A DNA stretch of 24,054 nt from CAYZXK01 sp964482395 (GTDB lineage: Bacteria; Planctomycetota; Phycisphaerae; UBA1845; Fen-1342). Where the stretch lies: NCBI GenBank assembly GCA_964482395.1, contig CAYZXK010000070.1, positions 1 through 24,054 on the forward strand, written 5' to 3'. The translations under genes and the position numbers were made by a program. The notes below the pieces were generated by a model that worked only from the letters and a program-made list of their open reading frames with translations, ran no database searches and was not told the DNA's origin. Of this stretch, positions 13,589 to 19,399 are shown piece after piece. Position 1 is the first letter of the stretch. Each line of letters opens with the position of its first letter.

Positions 13589-16500
13589 ATGAGCGGCACG
13601 GTTGAACGGACCATCCACGAGGTCGATTTCTGCGGCCAAGTCGCGACGGCTGTAGCTGCGATGCACGCGCAGGACCCGAACTTCCCCTTCGCCGAAGCTC
13701 GGCTGGAAGGCTTTGGCACCGGGGCCGCTCGGCGAAGGCGGATGGACCTGCGGTTTTTCGAACCGGGCGGCCGGCTGGCCCTGTGCGGTGAAGTCAAGCT
13801 GCCCGGCACGCCCGAAGGCCGCTCGCCGTACGACGATGCCGTCTATCGGGACGCTGCACAGAAGGCTGACAGCGCGGCCGTCCGTTTCTTTTTCACGTGG
13901 AACGTCAACGTCTTCGTCCTGTGGGACCGCGCGCAATGGGATAAGCCCATCCTGGAACGCCGCGTCCGCGAATGGAAACTCGGGCGAACGCTGACCAGTC
14001 CCGAGGACGTGGCCCGCCCCGAGAACCTGGAATTCATCCGCACCCGCTTCCTGCCCGATCTGCTGCGCGACCTGGCCGACATCTACACCGGCCGGCGGCG
14101 CGACTGGACGATGCCGGCGGACGACATCTTCATCCGCTCGCTGGAAAGCCACCTGGATTGGCCGGTTCAGCTTGCGACGGCGTACCTGATCGACCGCACC
14201 GACCGCAACAGGACGTTCGACGCCCGAGTCCAGCAGTGGCTTGCCGACCAAGACTGGATCTTCATTCGTAACGACCCGGACGAGTGGCGGGCCGTTCTCA
14301 ACAACATGGCCAAGACGCTCGCCTACGTGTGGGCGAACCGGCTCATCTTCTACAAGGCGCTGCGCACCCGGTTCACGGACCTTCCCCGGCTGGAGCTGAG
14401 GCGCACCGTCAAGACGCCGGCCGACGCGGCGAGGGTGTTCGACCACTACTTCCAGATGGCGGTACGGCGCAGCGGAGACTACGAGCCGCTGCTGTTTCCC
14501 AGCGCCGAAGACTGGGCATCGGCAATTGTCTTCGAACCCCCGGGCGCCCTGGACGCGTGGCGCGGGCTGCTGCGTGGCATCGAATCCGTGGATTTCCGCG
14601 CCGTGCCGTCCGACGTTGTGGGCCGCATCTTCCAAAAGCTCATCGGGCCGGAAGAACGGCACCGCTACGGCCAGCATTTCACGGCCGACGACGTGGTGGA
14701 CCTGATAAACGCGTTCTGCATCCGCGACGGCGCGGCCCGCGTGCTTGACCCGGCGTGCGGCTCGGGGAGCTTTCTGGTCCGCGCCTATTATCGCAAACGC
14801 TACCTGGATCCCACACGCAGGCACCTGGACCTGCTTGCTGACCTGTTCGGCTGCGACATTGCCCTCTATCCGGCGCACCTTGCCACGTTGAACTTGGCCG
14901 CCCGCGAGATCAACGACGAAGCGAACTACCCGCGCATCGTCCGGCGCGATTTCTTCGACACGTGCATTGCCATGAACGGTAACGGGGGTGAGAGGCCGCG
15001 ACCGTTTTGTACGCTTCCTGCCATGCAAGGAGGCACGGTAGGCGTCGACCTGCCAAAGCTCGACGCCGTGGTCGGCAATCCGCCCTACGTCCGGCAAGAG
15101 AAGATCGACAAGGCGGACAAGGCCCGTTACGCCGCGCTCGTGACCCAGGCGTGGCCGGATCTGAAGCTGTCCGGCCGGGCGGACCTGCATTGCTACTTCT
15201 GGCCCGTGGCGACGAAGCTGCTCAAGGCCGACGGCTATTTCGGCTTCCTGACCAGCTCATCGTGGCTGGACGTGGAATACGGCTTCGCCCTGCAAGGCTG
15301 GACTCTGCGCCACTTTAAGCTCTTGGCGGTCATGGAAAGCAACGCGGAGCCGTGGTTCCCCGACGCGCGCGTCAAGACCACCATCACAATCCCGCAACGC
15401 TGTGACGATGAAGCCGAGCGCATGGCGAACCTGGTTCGCTTCGTCCGCTTCGACAAGCCGCTGCGCGAGATCATCCGCGTACCCGGCGCCGGCGACGAGG
15501 GCGAGCGGCAACAGGCGCTCGAACGGCTGCGTGACCGCATCTTCGCCGCTGCGGCTGATGAGGAAGACGACGCGCTCCGGATCATCGTCAAGCGGCAACG
15601 GGACTTGTGGGCCGACGGCGTGCGGGCCGGCTCGATCCTGCGCGACGTGTCGCCCGGCGAAGCCGACGCGGAAGACGCCGACGAAGACGGTGAAGGGGCG
15701 GACGGCGAAGGCAACGGCGAGCCCAAGACGCACTTCGATTTTGCTGCGGGTGAGTACGTGGCCGGCAAGTGGGGGCGCTACGTTCGTGCGCCGGACTTCT
15801 ATTTCGACATCATGCGCCGTTTCGGCCGCCGCTTCGTCCCGCTGGGCGAAATCGCCAACGTGCGATTCGGCGTCAAAACCGGCTGCGACGCTTTTTTCAT
15901 GCCCCGCGACGTGACGGATGAACTTCTGCGCGAATGCGCGACCGATGCGGCGTTCAAACGTCGGGCTGGCGGCGCGCCGCGGAAGGACGTGGAGGCGGGT
16001 AAGCTGCGCATTATTCAAGCGGGTGACGGCAGTATTCACGCGATTGAAGCCCAATACCTGGCTCCCGAACTTCATTCGCCGATGCTGGTTGATCGTCCAA
16101 CGGTGCGGGCGAAGGACCTGGACCGCGTAATCCTTCTGGTCGGCCAGCCGATGAAGGACCTGCGCGGGACGTGGGTTCACAAGTACCTGAAGTACGGCGA
16201 ACAGGCTACATTCGCTTCGAAGAAATCGAAGGCCGTACCGGTCCCCCAGCGTTCGACGTGCGCGGCGCGCGACCCGTGGTACGACCTGACCAAGCTCGTC
16301 AAACCCGGCTTCGCCTTCTGGCCGATGGCGCAGCAGTACCGTCACATCATACCGGCAAACCCGGAACGGTTGATTTGCAACAAGCGATTCTTCGATGTGG
16401 CGAGTGATTCGCTTTGTCGGCGGGAATGCGACGCGCTCGTGGCGATCCTCAATTCAACTCTCGTGGGCTTATGGAAGAACTTCTACGGCCGTTACACGGG

Positions 16501-17521
16501 CACTGAGGGGTCGCTTGACACCGAAGTCATTGACGCGCGCATGATCGAACTGCCGGACCCGCGCGGCATCGACGCCGAGTTGGCCAGGCGGCTGGCCGAC
16601 GCAATGCGGTCGATGAGCCGGCGGACGGTCGGCCGCCTGGTCGAAGAACAGCTCATGGACTGCCATTCGCCGGAGCGCGCCCGGCGCATCGCCGCGGGGC
16701 CGCTCGTGCTGTCGGAAGAATTGCGCCAGGACGATCGGCGCCAACTGGACGATGCCGTCTTCGAATTGCTCGGCGTGAGCAACGCGGCCGAGCGGGCGCA
16801 GCTTGTGCAACGCCTGCATGAGGCCACAGCGCTGCACTTCCGTCAGATCCGCGTGGTCGAAATCGAGAAGCAGGAGCAGCGCAGTCGCACCGGCGGCCGA
16901 CGGTTCACCGTTGAGGAACTGGCGGCCGACGCCTGGGACGCCGCCGAGCTACCCGATCTGACGCCGCTGGCCGAATGGGTCGGCAAGGAAGCCGAGCGCA
17001 TCACGGCGTCGGCCGGGGCCGCTGCGGTTCAGGCTGTCAACATCCCCGAAGAGCGCCCCGCGGAACTGTCGCCTTCGCCCATGTTCGACCCGAACACGGT
17101 TTATTTCGGTCGGCGGGCCGGCGGTAAGGGTGCCGGGGCCGGTAGGGGGCGCGTCGGCCATGCCCAGTCTGGGGTCGGCCGGACCGGCAGCGCTGGGACG
17201 CAGGTGGACTGCACATCGAAGGGACAGGCCCAGCTCATCATTCGCTTGGCGAACGTCGGCCTATCCGGCTGGGTGAACGTGCCGGCGGAAGAAACGGCGT
17301 GCCTGGAACTGCTGCGAGCGGTCGATGCCCGCTTGCACGCGGCGAGGAAGCGATTTGACGAACTCGCCGAAAGCCGCACCAGCGACCCACGCCTGCAAGC
17401 CCAGATTGTGGAGCAGCTTATGCGCTGGTTCACCCGGGGGCGGTTCAGCAGTGGCACGAGCCGCGACGAGCCGTTGCCCAACGCCGGGGACGCCGAGGAA
17501 AGCACCGATGAGTCGCTATGA
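13589..17521 (+). CDS. Single-chain restriction-modification enzyme (type IIG-like, N6-adenine methylase)
   Basis: This 1310-residue protein appears to combine nuclease, DNA N6-adenine methyltransferase and target recognition. In the N-terminus, MDLRFF ... GEVKLPG places Asp53, Glu68 and Lys70 as a likely PD-(D/E)xK nuclease site. A helical linker follows to about 350. The methylase has motif X near RYGQHFTADDVV (359-370), motif I DPACGSGSF (387-395) binding S-adenosylmethionine, and motif IV NPPY (497-500). An acidic Asp/Glu/Gly-rich linker lies near 690-710, and probable target-recognition sequence occupies about 730-1000. The last 250-300 residues are longer than in Eco57I-like enzymes (about 1000 residues) and have no motif I recognise. 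The start ATG has AAGGG just upstream. It is probably a phage-defence or selfish gene: it stands alone, has its own promoter and is flanked by insertion-sequence debris. Cleavage activity is inferred. Confidence 0.85.
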   Translation: MSGTVERTIHEVDFCGQVATAVAAMHAQDPNFPFAEARLEGFGTGAARRRRMDLRFFEPGGRLALCGEVKLPGTPEGRSPYDDAVYRDAAQKADSAAVRFFFTWNVNVFVLWDRAQWDKPILERRVREWKLGRTLTSPEDVARPENLEFIRTRFLPDLLRDLADIYTGRRRDWTMPADDIFIRSLESHLDWPVQLATAYLIDRTDRNRTFDARVQQWLADQDWIFIRNDPDEWRAVLNNMAKTLAYVWANRLIFYKALRTRFTDLPRLELRRTVKTPADAARVFDHYFQMAVRRSGDYEPLLFPSAEDWASAIVFEPPGALDAWRGLLRGIESVDFRAVPSDVVGRIFQKLIGPEERHRYGQHFTADDVVDLINAFCIRDGAARVLDPACGSGSFLVRAYYRKRYLDPTRRHLDLLADLFGCDIALYPAHLATLNLAAREINDEANYPRIVRRDFFDTCIAMNGNGGERPRPFCTLPAMQGGTVGVDLPKLDAVVGNPPYVRQEKIDKADKARYAALVTQAWPDLKLSGRADLHCYFWPVATKLLKADGYFGFLTSSSWLDVEYGFALQGWTLRHFKLLAVMESNAEPWFPDARVKTTITIPQRCDDEAERMANLVRFVRFDKPLREIIRVPGAGDEGERQQALERLRDRIFAAAADEEDDALRIIVKRQRDLWADGVRAGSILRDVSPGEADAEDADEDGEGADGEGNGEPKTHFDFAAGEYVAGKWGRYVRAPDFYFDIMRRFGRRFVPLGEIANVRFGVKTGCDAFFMPRDVTDELLRECATDAAFKRRAGGAPRKDVEAGKLRIIQAGDGSIHAIEAQYLAPELHSPMLVDRPTVRAKDLDRVILLVGQPMKDLRGTWVHKYLKYGEQATFASKKSKAVPVPQRSTCAARDPWYDLTKLVKPGFAFWPMAQQYRHIIPANPERLICNKRFFDVASDSLCRRECDALVAILNSTLVGLWKNFYGRYTGTEGSLDTEVIDARMIELPDPRGIDAELARRLADAMRSMSRRTVGRLVEEQLMDCHSPERARRIAAGPLVLSEELRQDDRRQLDDAVFELLGVSNAAERAQLVQRLHEATALHFRQIRVVEIEKQEQRSRTGGRRFTVEELAADAWDAAELPDLTPLAEWVGKEAERITASAGAAAVQAVNIPEERPAELSPSPMFDPNTVYFGRRAGGKGAGAGRGRVGHAQSGVGRTGSAGTQVDCTSKGQAQLIIRLANVGLSGWVNVPAEETACLELLRAVDARLHAARKRFDELAESRTSDPRLQAQIVEQLMRWFTRGRFSSGTSRDEPLPNAGDAEESTDESL

Positions 17522-17573
17522 TCGCACCAACCGCAGCCGATCGGGGATCGAAAACTTGGTTCGACCCTCATAG
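17508..17573 (+). pseudogene. 21-codon stub overlapping the end of the restriction-modification gene
   Basis: ATG 17508 lies 14 bases inside the end of the preceding gene in another frame and opens a frame MSRYDRTNRSRSGIENLVRPS ending at TAG 17571-17573. The overlap resembles translational coupling to a second operon gene. Insertion-sequence debris starts immediately after the TAG, so the stub may be the surviving head of a truncated partner gene; it may equally be a chance frame. Confidence 0.3.
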
Positions 17574-17578
17574 CGACT
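17511..17578. repeat. Nested inverted repeat over the end of the restriction-modification gene
   Basis: AGTCGCTATGA (17511-17521) is perfectly repeated in inverse at 17568-17578 (TCATAGCGACT). Between them, ACCAA (17526-17530) pairs with TTGGT (17556-17560), and CGATC (17538-17542) pairs with GATCG (17546-17550) around a GGG loop. The three stems are correctly nested, so the RNA or single strand could form one long interrupted hairpin. The left arm ends exactly at the stop codon. It could be a 3' stability element, a terminator without a T-tract, or a mobile-element fold. Confidence 0.5.
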
Positions 17579-17741
17579 GGTATATAAACCACAGGCAGGC
17601 CAGTACACGCCGCCTGCCCCGGACCGCGACCGGCCGTTGGTGCAGTGGATGCTGGCAATGGTTAGCCGGCATCCGCGGTACGGGTATCGCCGGATCACTG
17701 CGGCAGACCGGCTGGCCGCGGCGGTCCGGGGTCAGACCTGA
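17574..17741 (+). pseudogene. Fragment of an IS3-family transposase (OrfB)
   Basis: From 17574 to TGA 17739-17741 one frame reads LVYKPQAGQYTPPAP followed at 17622 by DRDRPLVQWMLAMVSRHPRYGYRRITA. This matches the OrfB segment at 22706-22942 (DRDRPLVQRMLELVRSHPRYGYRRITA), the helix-turn-helix-like region before the catalytic DDE domain. It has no start, no N-terminus and no catalytic domain, so it is a dead remnant, on the opposite strand from the other copy. After the match the frame drifts (ADRLAAAVRGQT) and stops. Confidence 0.75.
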
Positions 17742-17750
17742 GAAGTAAGG

Positions 17751-17779
17751 CCGCACAATGTCGTTGGGGGACATTGCGG
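17751..17779. terminator. Stem-loop downstream of the IS fragment
   Basis: CAATGTC (17756-17762) pairs with GACATTG (17770-17776) around a GTTGGGG loop, and the flanking CCG (17751-17753) and CGG (17777-17779) can extend the stem over a two-base bulge. It lies between the IS fragment and the end of the convergent 419-residue gene (stop at 17887). No T-tract follows on either strand, so use as a terminator is uncertain. Confidence 0.3.
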
Positions 17780-17886
17780 TCGTGGCCAACGGCGAGGGCT
17801 GCGCCCGTGGGAGTATCGTTGTGCTGCGCATGCCCGCCAGACTTGGGGGTCTCGGGGGCACCCGACGAACGAAGAACTCAGGGAGC

Positions 17887-19146
17887 CTACGGGCATGGGC
17901 TTCTGTCGCGCAGAGGATGTCTCATCACGACGATAGACGAAAAGACGGGGTACGCCACACGCACACGATACACGTCGAAACGCTGCCCATCCCAACCGAG
18001 TCGATCAAATACGTACTGGGCCAGCTCCACGTACCGCGGGACATCCGGCGTACCGACGACCCCCGCCCCCTTTCCAAGGTAGTCCACGGACCCATTGATC
18101 GGAAGTCGCGGGGGTTCGCGACCACCGGCCGGGTAGTCCGGTCCGCCCGGAAGGTCGCCGTAAACGATTAGTTCTGGCTTGAGCGGACCGAACATATCCT
18201 CATGCACGAACAGGTCGTTGATCAGCACTTCACAGGGGGTGCGGACCAAGGCGAAGTACTCATTGTGGCGATTATGCTCGTCACAGAAGTAGGAGGCGGC
18301 GTTGCGTACAACATCGGCCATCACACAAGTGACAGCGCCCGTGCTTCCAACCGGCCCTTCGACCAGTTCATGCTCGACATACCCGTCGGTCCTCTCGATC
18401 CGCCGACATTCGGGCAGCGGTTTCGTGCAGAACTCCGTCAGGAAGGGGACCGCGAGCGTGCCGCCCGCCGCTGCGTCGCCGAGCGCCTCAACCGGGACGC
18501 GCTCCGGGACCCGGCGCAGCACGCCGTCCATGTCGATACACCGTGCCCGCGCGATGACCCAGGGGACGTTGGGGCGAATCCGTCGGAACGCGATTAGGCC
18601 GCGTACCGTTGCTCCATCCGTCATTCCGTATTCGGTGCCAGGTTGCAGGAAGTGGGCCAGCAGCATGGTCTTGGCCTGAACACCCCAGACATAGCTGTTG
18701 CCTCGAAAGGCCTCCCGCCGATGCGTCAGGTCGATCTCGTCGGCACCGTTGCTGGTCCGGCCGCTGACCATCAGGTCGAACGTCGAAAGATCGCCGGCGT
18801 GCAGCCTGACCACCCGCTCAAAGTCCTCGGCCGCCTCCGACACGGACTGGATCAGGTTGGGGGCGACGCCATGCCGCGCGGCGGCGCGAAGAAGCTTCTG
18901 CATCGCGCGACGGCCGGGGACGTACCGTGCGCCAGCCAGAAGGTCGACGGCACCGACGATCTGGAAGAGGGACCAGCTAAGCTTGGCGTCGATGCCCAAC
19001 GCCCGCTGTAGCTCAATTGGCTTGGAAACTCCGCCGGGAATCCCGCCGATCAACGCGCCAAGCGCGCCGCGCATCTTCCGCAGGGCATCGACGGCGTGAG
19101 CTTCGAAGGAAGCAACCTTCAGGTTTGATGTATCTGCTTGCAACAT
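17887..19146 (-). CDS. Unrecognised 419-residue protein
   Basis: ATG 19146 opens MLQADTSNLKVASFEAHAV; the frame is open upstream, but that part is low-quality sequence over the promoter region of the divergent gene. I do not recognise the family. Residues about 15-110 are helical and contain SKPIELQRALGIDAKLSWSL, which looks like a helix-turn-helix or other DNA-binding-like segment. Residues about 110-330 include FDLMVSGRTSNGADEIDLT and a mixed strand pattern with several cysteines (FCTKPLPEC, VTCVMADV, SYFCDEHNRHNEYF). No signal peptide or membrane segment is seen, so it is probably cytoplasmic. It stands alone, divergent from the dockerin-like protein gene, and could be a regulator (inference). 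No strong ribosome site is present; AGAGAGG lies about 15-20 bases upstream. Confidence 0.7.
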   Translation of the reverse strand: MLQADTSNLKVASFEAHAVDALRKMRGALGALIGGIPGGVSKPIELQRALGIDAKLSWSLFQIVGAVDLLAGARYVPGRRAMQKLLRAAARHGVAPNLIQSVSEAAEDFERVVRLHAGDLSTFDLMVSGRTSNGADEIDLTHRREAFRGNSYVWGVQAKTMLLAHFLQPGTEYGMTDGATVRGLIAFRRIRPNVPWVIARARCIDMDGVLRRVPERVPVEALGDAAAGGTLAVPFLTEFCTKPLPECRRIERTDGYVEHELVEGPVGSTGAVTCVMADVVRNAASYFCDEHNRHNEYFALVRTPCEVLINDLFVHEDMFGPLKPELIVYGDLPGGPDYPAGGREPPRLPINGSVDYLGKGAGVVGTPDVPRYVELAQYVFDRLGWDGQRFDVYRVRVAYPVFSSIVVMRHPLRDRSPCP

Positions 19147-19174
19147 TATAGGACGGATACCTCTCTGCCTAAAG

Positions 19175-19204
19175 ATTTTACCATGCCGAGGAACCGGCGT
19201 CCAA
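19175..19204 (-). promoter_or_regulatory. Possible promoter of the 419-residue gene
   Basis: On the minus strand TTGGAC (19204-19199) and TAAAAT (19180-19175) are 18 bases apart and precede the ATG by about 30 bases. The -10 matches the consensus in five of six positions, the -35 only in three, so the call is weak. CCAATTGG, a perfect palindrome at 19201-19208, overlaps the -35. Confidence 0.3.
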
Positions 19205-19229
19205 TTGGCAAAGTAAATTTTCCTGACGG

Positions 19230-19241
19230 CTTTCGCGAAAG
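19230..19241. promoter_or_regulatory. 12-bp palindrome in the divergent promoter region (possible operator)
   Basis: CTTTCGCGAAAG at 19230-19241 is a perfect palindrome located between the presumed promoters of two divergent genes, about 15 bases upstream of the TTGACA box of the secreted-protein gene. The position fits an operator controlling one or both genes; the binding protein is unknown and could be the adjacent 419-residue product. Confidence 0.4.
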
Positions 19242-19256
19242 ATTTCACAAAAATAG

Positions 19257-19286
19257 TTGACACGCCCCCTTGCGGACCGTTATCCT
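19257..19286 (+). promoter_or_regulatory. Sigma-70-type promoter of the secreted FG-GAP protein gene
   Basis: A perfect -35 box TTGACA (19257-19262) is followed after 18 bases by TATCCT (19281-19286). Transcription would begin near 19293, giving a leader of about 105 bases before ATG 19400. This is the clearest promoter in the window and sits in an AT-richer patch. Confidence 0.6.
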
Positions 19287-19399
19287 CGCCTGGTGTAGTG
19301 CCGACATGTTCTCCGCGGCAGGCGTGGCCGCGGGCGGCAGCGGAGCCGGCTCGGGGACCTCGCCGGCGGAGGCGCCGGTTGGACGGAGGCGAATCAGAC

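Noticed and set aside
13391..15190. A 599-codon minus-strand open frame opposite the restriction-modification gene
   Set aside because: The plus strand holds clear methylase motifs in this span; the antisense product is compositionally odd and has no motif.
17758..18171. A 137-codon plus-strand open frame after the IS fragment
   Set aside because: It is mostly antisense to the end of the 419-residue gene, lacks a ribosome site and shows no motif.
19298..19399. Upstream start for the secreted protein (34 extra residues)
   Set aside because: The added segment is Arg/Pro-rich and would place the signal peptide internally; GGAGG and the signal sequence support ATG 19400.
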